DNA from: Streptomyces iranensis
Lineage (GTDB): Bacteria; Actinomycetota; Actinomycetes; Streptomycetales; Streptomycetaceae
Length of the DNA: 64,000 nucleotides
Reading direction: 5' to 3'
Assembly: GCF_017874715.1 (NCBI RefSeq)
Contig: NZ_JAGGLR010000012.1
Span: 1-64,000 of the forward strand
Positions 25,379-33,722 of the stretch are shown in pieces. Each line of letters begins with the position of its first letter. Position 1 is the stretch's first letter. The notes below the pieces were generated by a model. The model was not told the origin of the DNA. It saw nothing but the letters and a program-made list of their open reading frames with translations, and ran no database searches. Made by a program: the position numbers and the translations under genes.

Positions 25379-27781
25379 ATGACGGGCCAGTGCGATGGAG
25401 CCGAACCGTTCTCGCTGGACGGCATCGCGACGGCCGTAATCAACCGCGAGGGCATCGTACTGAGCTGGACGCGCGGGGCCGAGGAGTTGCTGGGCCGTAC
25501 GGCCTCGGAGGTCTGCGGCCGCCCGGTGGCACACCTCCTCGCCAACGCCTCGGAGCGACCCCGCCTGGCCGAGGGCGGCGGAACCGGGATCCCGGAGGCA
25601 GGGCGGGCAGCGCTGCGGCACCACTCCGGTGACACGGTCGAGGTCGCGTTTCGCGTGCTGCCGCTCCAGCCCCGCTCCGAGTTCGCCGTTCTGGCGGCGC
25701 CCATCCGCAGCGTGACCGACTGGAGACAGGGCGCGTCCCTGCTGCGTGCGCTACTCGGCCAGGATCGCGTCGGAATCGGCATCCACGACCCTGAGCTGCG
25801 GGTCGTGCGGACCAACACCACATCCGAGATGCCCGGCGGGCCGGGCCCACCCCTCGGCGGCCGGCTGGCGGACGTCATGTCCGCGGAGGACGCCGAGGCC
25901 GCCGAGGCGGCGCTGCGCCAGGTGCTGTCCACGGGCGTGCCGCTGGTGGGACGCGAGCACCGGACGCGGCGCTCGACACAGGCACCCGAGCCGCAGGAGA
26001 TCTTCTCGCTGTCCGCCTTCAGGCTGGACGACGAGCGGGGGCTCCCGGCGGGCCTCGCCGTCTTCCTCAATGACGCCGCCGGTCGGCCGCGGGCCCATCG
26101 CGACCTGGAGCTGCGCCATCGGGCCTCGGCCCACATCGGCACCTCACTCGACGTCACCCGTACCGCTCAGGACATGGCGGACATCCTGGTCCCGGCTCTC
26201 GGCGACCTGGCCTGGGTGGAGCTGGCCGAGGCGGTGTTCGAGGGGGACGAGCCACCCAAGGTCCTCGGTGGGGGAGATCCGCACATGCGACGGGCCGCCG
26301 TGGCCCCCGTCGGCACCTGCCCCACCCTCCCACCGGGAGCCGCGGTCCCGCGGCTCCGGGACGCCCTCAGCCTGCGCAGCGTCCAGCGCGGCAAGGCCAT
26401 CATCACCGACCGGGCGGAAACCGAGTCGGCCACCGGCCAGAAGCTGGCGCGGCTGTTCGTCCCCGAGCACGGTCATTCAGCCATGTGGGTCCCGCTGTTC
26501 GCGCGCGGCCTCCTGCTCGGCACGGTCGCCATCTGGCGCACCGAGCAGCCAGAGCCCTTCCACCAGGAGGACGCGGAGCTGCTGACGGAGATAGCGACCC
26601 GCGCGGCGCTGAGCGTGGACAACGCCCGCCGCTACACGCGCGAACACCGTGCGGCCGTGGCCCTGCAGCAGAGACTGCTCCCGCACGCCACCACCGACAC
26701 CGCAGCCGCCCATACGGTCGGCCTCTACAAGCCCGCCGGCGGCGGCTCCGAGATCAGCGGCGACTGGTTCGACGTCATACCACTGCCCTCCCTGCGCGCC
26801 GCCTTTCTCGTCGGTGACGTCATCGGCCACGGGCTGCACGCCACGGCCACCATGGGCCGGCTGAGCACCGCCGTCCAGACACTGGCCGATCTGGAACTCC
26901 CCCCCGACGAGCTCCTCACCCGTCTGGACGACCTCGTCACCCGGCTCGCTTCGGAGGCCGCCCCCGCACACGACGACACGATCGGCGCCACCTGTCTGTA
27001 CGCCCTTTACGACCCGATCAGCCGTCTTTGCACCCTGGCCAGTTCAGGCCATCCGCCTCCCGTCCTGGTCCGTCCCGACGGCACCGCCCACCCCGTGGCG
27101 CTCTCTCCCGGTCCGCCGCTGGGCGTGGGCGGCCTGCCGTTCGAGACCACCACCCTTGAGCTGGATCCCGGCAGTGTCCTGGTGCTGTACACCGACGGTC
27201 TCCTCGACCGCTCCGACCAGGACGCCGGCCTCCAGCGGCTGACCGATCGCCTCGCGGCGCTCTGCCGTCCAGGCGTGGCCCTGGACGACCTCGGCCACGC
27301 CCTGATGGCCGATGCCATCGACTCCCCGCCCCGCGACGACATCGCCCTGCTCCTCGTCCGCACCCGGGCCCTCGCGCCCGATGCCACCTCCGCCTGGGAA
27401 TTCCCCGCCGACCCCGCTGTCGTCACCGACGCCCGCGAGGCGACCAGCCACCAGCTCACCGCCTGGGGGCTCGACGAGGCTGCTTTCACCACCGAACTCA
27501 TCGTCAGCGAACTCGTCACCAATGCCATCCGCTACGCCGGCGGCCCCATGGAACTGCGTCTCATCCGCGACAGGGTGCTCATCTGTGAGGTCTCAGACCC
27601 CAGCAACACCCACCCACGGCTGCGCCGCGCCCACATCACCGACGAGGGCGGCCGCGGTCTGTTCCTCGTCGCTCAGCTCACCCAGCGTTGGGGTATCCGC
27701 TACGGCCGGTCCGGTAAGACCATCTGGGCCGAGCTCCCCCTGCCTCCCGTGCGCGTTGAACGGGAGCTCCGCGGGCTCTGA
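25379..27781 (+). CDS. PAS-GAF-SpoIIE phosphatase with C-terminal HATPase domain
   Basis: An 800-residue cytoplasmic signalling protein. A PAS domain (about 10-110) and a second PAS-like region (about 125-230) are followed by GAF (about 245-420), a SpoIIE/PP2C serine phosphatase (about 430-660; GDWFDVIPL, VGDVIGHG, LYTDGLLDR, RDDIALLL hold the metal aspartates) and an anti-sigma-type HATPase domain (about 675-795; SELVTNAIRYAG, DEGGRGLFLVAQL). It probably controls an anti-sigma or anti-anti-sigma factor in response to a small signal. Such multidomain phosphatases are common in Streptomyces. The ATG is preceded by GAGGGAGAG. It seems unrelated to the catabolic genes around it. Confidence 0.93.
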   Translation: MTGQCDGAEPFSLDGIATAVINREGIVLSWTRGAEELLGRTASEVCGRPVAHLLANASERPRLAEGGGTGIPEAGRAALRHHSGDTVEVAFRVLPLQPRSEFAVLAAPIRSVTDWRQGASLLRALLGQDRVGIGIHDPELRVVRTNTTSEMPGGPGPPLGGRLADVMSAEDAEAAEAALRQVLSTGVPLVGREHRTRRSTQAPEPQEIFSLSAFRLDDERGLPAGLAVFLNDAAGRPRAHRDLELRHRASAHIGTSLDVTRTAQDMADILVPALGDLAWVELAEAVFEGDEPPKVLGGGDPHMRRAAVAPVGTCPTLPPGAAVPRLRDALSLRSVQRGKAIITDRAETESATGQKLARLFVPEHGHSAMWVPLFARGLLLGTVAIWRTEQPEPFHQEDAELLTEIATRAALSVDNARRYTREHRAAVALQQRLLPHATTDTAAAHTVGLYKPAGGGSEISGDWFDVIPLPSLRAAFLVGDVIGHGLHATATMGRLSTAVQTLADLELPPDELLTRLDDLVTRLASEAAPAHDDTIGATCLYALYDPISRLCTLASSGHPPPVLVRPDGTAHPVALSPGPPLGVGGLPFETTTLELDPGSVLVLYTDGLLDRSDQDAGLQRLTDRLAALCRPGVALDDLGHALMADAIDSPPRDDIALLLVRTRALAPDATSAWEFPADPAVVTDAREATSHQLTAWGLDEAAFTTELIVSELVTNAIRYAGGPMELRLIRDRVLICEVSDPSNTHPRLRRAHITDEGGRGLFLVAQLTQRWGIRYGRSGKTIWAELPLPPVRVERELRGL

Positions 27782-27792
27782 GCTCTCAGCCC
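27773..27792 (+). terminator. hairpin overlapping the phosphatase stop codon
   Basis: GGGC and GCCC plus inner TGAG and CTCA form a bulged stem across the stop codon. It is a weak terminator candidate before the convergent dehydratase. Confidence 0.3.
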
Positions 27793-27895
27793 ATCGTCCG
27801 CGCGGGGATGTTCCGGAGGAAGCCGGGCATGCGGCGCTCGGGGCGGTTGATCGTGATGACACGGCCCGGACCCCGGCCCTCGGTCACCACCGCGC

Positions 27896-29155
27896 TCAGC
27901 CGCGGGCACCCTTGAGCTCGAGGTGGCGCCGCATCAGACGGGCGGCGTCCTCGGTGAGTTCCGCGGGCGCCTCGGGGAGCCTGACCTCACCGTGCTCCCG
28001 ACTGGGGACGGCGACCGTGGCGGTGGCAAGGCATGTCTCCTCACCGCGCTGGTTGACGCCGGTCAGGGTCAGGTCGACCACCGTTTGTCCGTTCTCCACG
28101 CGCTTCGCCGTCACCCCACCGGTGAGGGTGTGCGTGTCGCCGAGGTAGTTGAACTTCCGCATCTGACTGCTCTGGCGTACGAGCCACGCATCATCGCCCG
28201 CCCAGTCGGTGACGAGGTGGGAGAGCCAGCAGTCGCGCATGACGCCGTAGTCGTACGCCATCGGCGCACCGACCTGCCTGGCCCACGCGGGGTCCCAGTG
28301 CACCCGCTGCGACACATCCGGGATTCCCTGCTCGTTGGGGGTGTAGAACGCGGGGATCCGCTGCCTGTTCTGCCAGCCGAGGCGGTTCGAGGCCGGGGCG
28401 AACGGGCTGAATCCGTAGCCGCCCGAGTGGAAGACGATGATGTCGGTTGTGGTGAGTGGCCCCTTGGCCATCGGGCCCAGCCCGTCTCCGACCCGCACGT
28501 CCTCGAACCACCTGGCGTCGGCGCCGCGCCGCCGCTCGGAGGCGTAGATCGCGTCGATGCGCGCCAGGTCCTCCTCCGTATAGGACGTGGGCTCGTGGTC
28601 GTACTTGCCACGGCTCCTGGCGGCCTTGCGCTCGGCGTGGATCAGGATGACCCGGGCCACCGAGACGACCTCGGCGTTCTGGTTCATCCGCACATGGCGC
28701 CGAGTGAGGATGAGGGTTTTGCCGGCGAACTCCGACTGCTTCTCCTCCACCGACTCCAACCCCTGAAAGGTGTAGAGCGAGTCGCCCGGCCGGACCGGCC
28801 GGTAGAGCTCCCAGGCGGTGCCGGACACGAAGTTGTGGACGCCGCGGAACGCCGGCTGCTTGGTGTGCTTCGGCCGCTGGTCTCCCAGCAGGGGCTTGTT
28901 CAGCGCGACGCCCACCAGCGGCGGGGCCACCTGCCCCGCCCACCGGGTGTCTTCACCGTAGGACTCGTCGGTGTAGAGGGGGTTGTCGTCACCATAGCTG
29001 CGTGCGAAGTTGCGGATCGAATCGAAGGACGCGGTGGTGTGGAGCTCGGGGACCTTGCTCGGGAACAGCAGCCCGCGGATCGACTTGGCCTGTTCGACAT
29101 CGGATGGATCGATCACTCCGGCAGTGCGCTCGGTTTGCTCCGTCGTTTCACTCAT
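27896..29155 (-). CDS. MaoC/FAS1-like double-hotdog acyl-CoA dehydratase
   Basis: A 419-residue protein with two hotdog domains. The first (about 30-190) has FARSYGDDNPLYTDESY, a form of the hydratase-2 motif; the second (about 210-400) has the TDIIVFHSGGYGFSPF and GAPMAYDYG segments. Related actinobacterial proteins add water to enoyl-CoAs, giving 3-hydroxyacyl-CoA, and occur in steroid and other branched-chain pathways. It may be the real hydratase of this island, since the crotonase-like protein lacks its glutamates. The ATG at 29155 has ATGGAGGT upstream; the longer frame adds only six residues. Confidence 0.88.
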   Translation of the reverse strand: MSETTEQTERTAGVIDPSDVEQAKSIRGLLFPSKVPELHTTASFDSIRNFARSYGDDNPLYTDESYGEDTRWAGQVAPPLVGVALNKPLLGDQRPKHTKQPAFRGVHNFVSGTAWELYRPVRPGDSLYTFQGLESVEEKQSEFAGKTLILTRRHVRMNQNAEVVSVARVILIHAERKAARSRGKYDHEPTSYTEEDLARIDAIYASERRRGADARWFEDVRVGDGLGPMAKGPLTTTDIIVFHSGGYGFSPFAPASNRLGWQNRQRIPAFYTPNEQGIPDVSQRVHWDPAWARQVGAPMAYDYGVMRDCWLSHLVTDWAGDDAWLVRQSSQMRKFNYLGDTHTLTGGVTAKRVENGQTVVDLTLTGVNQRGEETCLATATVAVPSREHGEVRLPEAPAELTEDAARLMRRHLELKGARG

Positions 29156-29189
29156 ACAACCTCCATCAACCACCCAACCGACTTCATCG

Positions 29190-29215
29190 TAATGATTTAA
29201 CTATATAACTAGATA
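29190..29215. promoter_or_regulatory. AT-rich promoter with degenerate operator half-sites
   Basis: TTTAACTATATAACTAGAT upstream of the dehydratase carries two TAACTA half-sites in direct orientation. It is the most AT-rich patch here, but it is not a clean palindrome. Confidence 0.3.
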
Positions 29216-29266
29216 CATGGGCCGGGCAAGGGATCTCCGGCACTGGCCGATGCCGCCGCGGCACCG

Positions 29267-30265
29267 TCACTCCGGCGACCTCAGGTTCAGTGAGGCCCTG
29301 CAGTACGCCGCCTGACGCCGCTTGCTGACCAGGAACGACGGGGGCGCCAAATAGGCGGTGCCCCGCGGCAGCCCGCCCCTGCGCGCGTCGAGCATCGCCT
29401 GGGCCTGTGCCGTGGTGCCGCACACGGCGATCGCGCCGAGCATCTCATCCGTGACAGCCTCGGCCATCGCCTCGGTGTCGCCTCCGCGAAAGGCGGCGCG
29501 CAGGGCTTCCACCGCGGACTCCCACCCGTGAAATTCCACGAAGGGGTCGTAGGTCTTCACGGTCAGGTAGAACGCGATCATCCGCCTGGCGTCGCGGATC
29601 GCCCGGTCCGGGTCCGTGTCGTCGACCGCCGTGATCAGCCAGCCGACTTCGCGCACGTCGGACGAAGTCCGTCCGCTGCGCTCGACACCCGCCGAGAACC
29701 GCGGCCGCACGACGTCGCGCCACCACCGCCCGGTGAACAGACCGTGCCCGATGATGCCGTCGGCCACCTCGCCGGCCGTCTGGGCCATGCCGGCGTTGAA
29801 TCCCGCGAGCAGCAGCGGGATGTCGAGCCTGCCCAGGACGGGAGCCCGGATGTCGGCCTCGATACGGTAGTACTCGCCCTCGAAGGAGACGACCTCGCCG
29901 TTCTCCGCCTCCAGGTAGGCGCGCACCGCGGGGATCAGTTCGCGGATCCGGGCCATCGGCTTGTCCGCGGGGACCCCGAACCAGTCGCGATTGACCTTGA
30001 AGGCCCCGGTACCGAACCCGAGGAACATTCCCCCGGGCGCGGTCGCATGGATCTGGCGGGCCGCTGTCGCATGGGCGTATGGAGTCCGCGCGAACGCGTA
30101 GGCGATGGCCGTACCCACTTCGGCCGTGGTGACGCCCCTGGCCATCTCGCCCAAGGAGAGATAGGCGTCGTGATCGACGAAGTCACCCGTACAGAAAGAG
30201 GTGAAACCCGCCCGCTCGGCTTCCTTGGCCACCTCGGCGCCGTTCCACGGCATCCCCAGCTTCAT
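29267..30265 (-). CDS. LLM-class (F420-dependent type) oxidoreductase
   Basis: A 332-residue luciferase-like oxidoreductase beginning MKLGMPWNG. Recognisable segments are FCTGDFVDHDAY, GTAIAYAFARTPYAHA and GMFLGFGTGAFKVNRDWFG. The N terminus is short, so the first strand and loop are close to the start. AGAGGT lies about 20 bp upstream, farther than normal, so the start is likely but not certain. It follows the dehydratase promoter region and probably has its own promoter. Substrate unknown. Confidence 0.9.
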   Translation of the reverse strand: MKLGMPWNGAEVAKEAERAGFTSFCTGDFVDHDAYLSLGEMARGVTTAEVGTAIAYAFARTPYAHATAARQIHATAPGGMFLGFGTGAFKVNRDWFGVPADKPMARIRELIPAVRAYLEAENGEVVSFEGEYYRIEADIRAPVLGRLDIPLLLAGFNAGMAQTAGEVADGIIGHGLFTGRWWRDVVRPRFSAGVERSGRTSSDVREVGWLITAVDDTDPDRAIRDARRMIAFYLTVKTYDPFVEFHGWESAVEALRAAFRGGDTEAMAEAVTDEMLGAIAVCGTTAQAQAMLDARRGGLPRGTAYLAPPSFLVSKRRQAAYCRASLNLRSPE

Positions 30266-30529
30266 GACGGCGTCACCGGACCTCTGGGCAGGCCGAGCAG
30301 ACTCTCGGCGACGATGGTGCGCTCACGGCATGGGCTCCTCACACGCAGGGTTTTCGAGATGTTCCCGATTGGTTCCGAAGGCGAGGCGCGGGGACATCCG
30401 CCGCCTTTGGAGCAGATGAGCGTCCACCTCGGAGGTGAACCCCATGTCCGACGGGACGTTCGATCCCGAGGGACTGGGTGAACCCGAGTCTTGGCCGAGC
30501 GCCACTCCGGGCGCCGACGGCCGCCGGGG

Positions 30530-31363
30530 TCATTCGCGGAAGTCGGCTCCCTCGGAGACCTCGCGCCACAGCTCCAGCTCGGCGATCCGTCGCTCCAGGG
30601 CGTCGGCGATCATCGCCGTGGCGAAGCGGCCGAGCACGAGATGAGCCGGGGGCTCGTCGGAATCGAGTGCCGCGACAATCGCGAGCGCGCCGCGCTCAGG
30701 GTCTCCGGGCGGCCGTCCGTCGCCTCGGCCTTCCTCCTCACGTCGCTTGTCCACGGCCGGGTAGACGCCGAGTTGTTTCTGCGCATAGCGGCGGGAGCGG
30801 GCGAAGAAGCCCGTCCTGAAGGCCCCCGGCTCGACCACGAGGACGTGGATGCTGAACGGCCGGAGCTCGCCACGCAGCGCGTCGGACCAGCCTTCGAGTG
30901 CGTGCTTACTGGCGGCGTAGTAACCGGACCCCGCCGCTCCCAGCACCCCGCTGACCGAAGAGACGTTGACGATCATTCCCGCCCCGCGTGCACGCCAGCC
31001 GGGCAGGACGAGCCCGGTCAGCGCCGTCGGCCCGAAGAAGTTGGCCTCCATCTGAGCCCGGCGTTCCTCCTCGCCGGTCTCCTCGATCGCGCCGAGGAGA
31101 CCGTATCCAGCGTTGTTGACCAGGACATCGATCGGCCCGAGCGCCTTCTCGGCGGCCGCGAGAGCGGGCGCGAAGGTCCCCGGGTCGGCAAGGTCGAGGT
31201 CGAGCGCCACGCCCTGGTCCCCGAGATCGAGATCGATGCGGCTCGCATCACGCGCGGTGACCGCCACCCGGCCCCCCGCACGGATCACGCGCGCCGCAAG
31301 GGCACGCCCGATCCCGCTCGAACCACCGGTGATGAACCAGGTCTTCGCCGCCCATGATGTCAT
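30530..31363 (-). CDS. short-chain dehydrogenase/reductase (SDR)
   Basis: A 277-residue classical SDR. FITGGSSGIGRALA is the nucleotide motif (about 10-23), NNAGYGLLG lies near 87, Ser is in VNVSSVSG, and YYAASKHALEG holds the catalytic Tyr and Lys. The long C-terminal part with FARSRRY and RREEEGRGDG suggests a lipid- or CoA-type substrate, which is only a guess. The ATG has no ribosome site: the operator palindrome and a TAGACT -10-like box sit 7-20 bp upstream, so the mRNA may be leaderless. Confidence 0.92.
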   Translation of the reverse strand: MTSWAAKTWFITGGSSGIGRALAARVIRAGGRVAVTARDASRIDLDLGDQGVALDLDLADPGTFAPALAAAEKALGPIDVLVNNAGYGLLGAIEETGEEERRAQMEANFFGPTALTGLVLPGWRARGAGMIVNVSSVSGVLGAAGSGYYAASKHALEGWSDALRGELRPFSIHVLVVEPGAFRTGFFARSRRYAQKQLGVYPAVDKRREEEGRGDGRPPGDPERGALAIVAALDSDEPPAHLVLGRFATAMIADALERRIAELELWREVSEGADFRE

Positions 31364-31372
31364 TCCGCAAGT

Positions 31373-31385
31373 CTAACCTAGTTAG
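31373..31385. promoter_or_regulatory. operator, CTAAC-N3-GTTAG class, overlapping the promoter
   Basis: CTAACCTAGTTAG is a perfect palindrome (five-base arms). It lies ten bases from the SDR start and overlaps the likely -10 element (GTTAGACTT on the gene strand), so a bound protein would block transcription. Confidence 0.6.
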
Positions 31386-31492
31386 CTTACTCAGGGAATG
31401 GTTCACCCGATGGCCGACCGGTCCCGCATCGGCCTCGGGCGCGGTATCGCCCCCGCCGTACACCTCCACGCCACCGCAGATGAGCCGCGATG

Positions 31493-32116
31493 TCAGGGCT
31501 GCCCGGGAAGCAGGGCGAGGAAGAGCCCATGGGACTCGGCGCACAGGGTGTCACCGTCCCTGATCTCCGCGCGGATGAACCGTTTGCGCCCCTCCTCGCT
31601 CTCGAACCACGCCCGCACGCTCAACGGCACCCCGACCGGAGTGACCGACCGGAAGTCCGTGTGCAGGAAGGCCGTACGCGACTGGGACCGGCCCGCGGTG
31701 TTGGAGAGTCTGCCCATCACCTCGTCGAAGAGCAGCGGGATCGCACCGCCGTGGACGGCGCCGTTGCCACCGAGGAAATAGCGCCCGAAAGTCACGGTCC
31801 CCTTCACGCTCCGCTCGTCGAACTCCTCGGCGGCGAATTTCGGAGACATCACCTGGCCGCGGCCGTGCAGGTCGCGGCGACGGCCGAAGACCTGTTGCCG
31901 CTCCCCCACACGGTGACTCTCCAGCCTCTCGGACCAGGCGGCGAAAGCATCGGTGAGGGCCCGCACGGTCTCCTCGTCCGGACTGGCCGCGGCGAACCCG
32001 TCGAGGAGATCGCGCAGCGATTCGATCAGCGCGCCGTACCCGGGCCCGCCACCCGTCACCGGGACGTCCGTGTCCAGCCACGTGCCACTGCCCGAGGGGA
32101 GGCCGGTACGAGGCAT
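31493..32116 (-). CDS. PaaI/hotdog-type acyl-CoA thioesterase
   Basis: A 207-residue single-hotdog protein. The central helix segment HGGAIPLLFDEVMGRLSN and LHTDFRSVTPVGVPLSV are typical of PaaI-type thioesterases in actinobacteria, which hydrolyse acyl- or aryl-CoA to release CoA. The start is uncertain. ATG 32116 (GGCAGG upstream) gives the family length. The frame is open to 32368, where ATG with AAGGGGTG would add 84 residues, but that extension has poor codon quality in its second half. Confidence 0.82.
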   Translation of the reverse strand: MPRTGLPSGSGTWLDTDVPVTGGGPGYGALIESLRDLLDGFAAASPDEETVRALTDAFAAWSERLESHRVGERQQVFGRRRDLHGRGQVMSPKFAAEEFDERSVKGTVTFGRYFLGGNGAVHGGAIPLLFDEVMGRLSNTAGRSQSRTAFLHTDFRSVTPVGVPLSVRAWFESEEGRKRFIRAEIRDGDTLCAESHGLFLALLPGQP

Positions 32117-32522
32117 CCTGCCGTTCTCGGGCGACGCCGCCTCCGGCAGGCGGGGACGCCGCCCGTGCGCAGGCGGGCCTGATACAGGCCTTCGCCCTGG
32201 GGCGGCGCCCCGACGTCCCAACTCACCGCACGAGCAGAGGCAGCAGGGGTGGCCGTTCTGCGGGGGGATCGCCCGGCCGTCGCGGTGACCACCGGAATCG
32301 GCTGTCCCGGTCGGGAACTCCAGCGGCTTCCCGTGCGGGCCGCCGTTGTCTTCGTCGTGGTCATCCATGCGGAGAACACCCCTTGGTCTATTGGGCGCCG
32401 GTATACGGCCGTGCCCGATGGGTCTACGGTCGCCGAGCGGCCGCACGGGCCGCAACAGCGTGATCGGCCCGCCGGGCGGGCAGCGCAGAACGGGCTCCCG
32501 CAGCGACCCGAACCTTCCGCCC
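32117..32522. other. 406-bp region, possibly decayed coding sequence
   Basis: This stretch precedes the thioesterase. The minus-strand frame from 32368 begins with well-coded residues (MDDHDEDNGGPHGKPLEFP) then loses codon bias, while a neighbouring frame reads GEGLYQARLRTGGVP. This pattern suggests frameshifted remnants or an N-terminal extension. No intact gene is supported, and it adjoins the thiolase remnant. Confidence 0.4.
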
Positions 32523-32774
32523 TCAAGCCCTGAGGGGACGGTCAGAGGGCCTCGATGACCGAGGCCGCGGCCGCTGCCGTAGACGTTGACCCGGCCCTTG
32601 TCGAGTGCGGCGGACGGAGCGAGGCCAGCTTTTCGGCGGTGGTGCCGCGCCGCGGATGCTCGTCAAGGCAGAACCCGGTGACGACGCCGCCGGCGAACGT
32701 GGCACGCGCAGCTTGCCTCCGTGAGCGGTGGCGATCGGGGTACGTACGGCACTCGCGATGACCGCATCGGTCAT
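32523..32774 (-). pseudogene. thiolase remnant with internal deletions and frameshifts
   Basis: Three pieces of one thiolase lie in order within 250 bp. The start MTDAVIASAVRTPIATA is a normal thiolase N terminus. After a frameshift the segment DEHPRRGTTAEKLASLRP matches the middle of acetyl-CoA acetyltransferases (the intact copy at 3776 has LRRGTTAEKLAGLRP). After another shift, RVNVYGSGRGLGH resembles the C-terminal catalytic His motif. The nucleophilic Cys region is missing. It is about one-fifth of a full thiolase and cannot be active. Confidence 0.8.
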
Positions 32775-32822
32775 GGGCGCGCTCTCTTCCTTTCGGTCGG
32801 GAGCCGGGCCGTGCGCGGTGAC

Positions 32823-33320
32823 TCAGTCGGCCTTGGCGGGCCGGTAGGAGGTCAACAGCAGGCCCAGCCCGGCGGCCACCCCGGCAACCGCCGCGAAGGC
32901 GGCCCAGAGCGCACCGGCGAGATCGAGGCCGAGCAGTCGGTCGACCGACCAGGCACCGGGCCCGGCGGAGGCCAGGGCCACCGCGACGATGCCGACGAGG
33001 ACGGTGTATTCACAACCGCCCTTGAACACGAAGTATCCCTTGCCCCTGTGATCGGTGAGGGCCGCCACCAGCATGAGCCCGACGTACGCGGTCGCCGCGA
33101 GGCCACTGAGGAGACCGACGGTGACCAGCGCGCCGGCCAGGATCTCGGTGCCGGCGGCGAGGCGCGCGTGAAGCCACGCGGGACGCAGGCCGAGCCCCCC
33201 GAACCAGGCCGTCGTCCCCGCCAGTCCCCCGGCACCTGCCAGCTTGTTCCACCCGTGCACGAGCAACATGGGCCCAAGTGCCAGCCTCACCAGCGCCATT
33301 GCGAGATCGGTCTCCATCAT
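32823..33320 (-). CDS. DoxX-family membrane protein
   Basis: A 165-residue protein with four hydrophobic segments (about residues 5-25, 50-75, 95-120 and 130-155), the usual DoxX layout. LALGPMLLVHGWNKL is typical of the first helix. ATG 33320 has GTGAGGGG immediately upstream; an ATG three codons earlier is less likely. DoxX-like proteins work in the membrane, sometimes with redox enzymes, but no clear role can be given here. The thiolase remnant follows on the same strand. Confidence 0.85.
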   Translation of the reverse strand: MMETDLAMALVRLALGPMLLVHGWNKLAGAGGLAGTTAWFGGLGLRPAWLHARLAAGTEILAGALVTVGLLSGLAATAYVGLMLVAALTDHRGKGYFVFKGGCEYTVLVGIVAVALASAGPGAWSVDRLLGLDLAGALWAAFAAVAGVAAGLGLLLTSYRPAKAD

Positions 33321-33722
33321 GCCCCTCACTTATAAGGTGCAATCATCTTACTCTATAACCTCATCCTGGCAAGGCCGGGAACGAAGGAGGGGGACCCGCG
33401 GTCGCGTCGGCGTCACAGGTGCATCGCCCCACGGCCGCCCGCACCTCGACCACTCCGTATGGTTGCCACCGCCGACTACCGTCTTGTATAAATCAGTAAT
33501 ATCTTTGACGTAACAGTAGTCCTGCCCCCTACGGCATTCCCCGCCTCCGAAGGCAACGCCACGGCATCGCGCCGTACCGCCTCGGCGCGGGCCCGGGTCG
33601 ACGGCGGACGCTGACGGCAGCGCACCGCGGGTACCGGCCGCGCCGACGCCCTATGACCACCCGTGGACGACGGGTCAGAGATCACCACGGATCAAGGACG
33701 ATCACACGAGAGAGAGCCGGAG
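33321..33722. other. 402-bp divergent intergenic region
   Basis: It separates doxX from the tandem CoA-transferase gene. AT-rich patches at 33330-33360 (TTATAAGGTGCAATC, CTATAACC) and 33483-33520 (GTATAAATCAGTAATATC) are likely promoter elements for each side. Neither shows a clean copy of the two recurring palindromes. An alternative GTG start of the plus-strand gene lies at 33663. Confidence 0.45.

Noticed and set aside
32523..32774. intact 83-residue protein
   Set aside because: After the thiolase-like N terminus the frame loses similarity, and other frames contain the continuing thiolase pieces, so it is a remnant.
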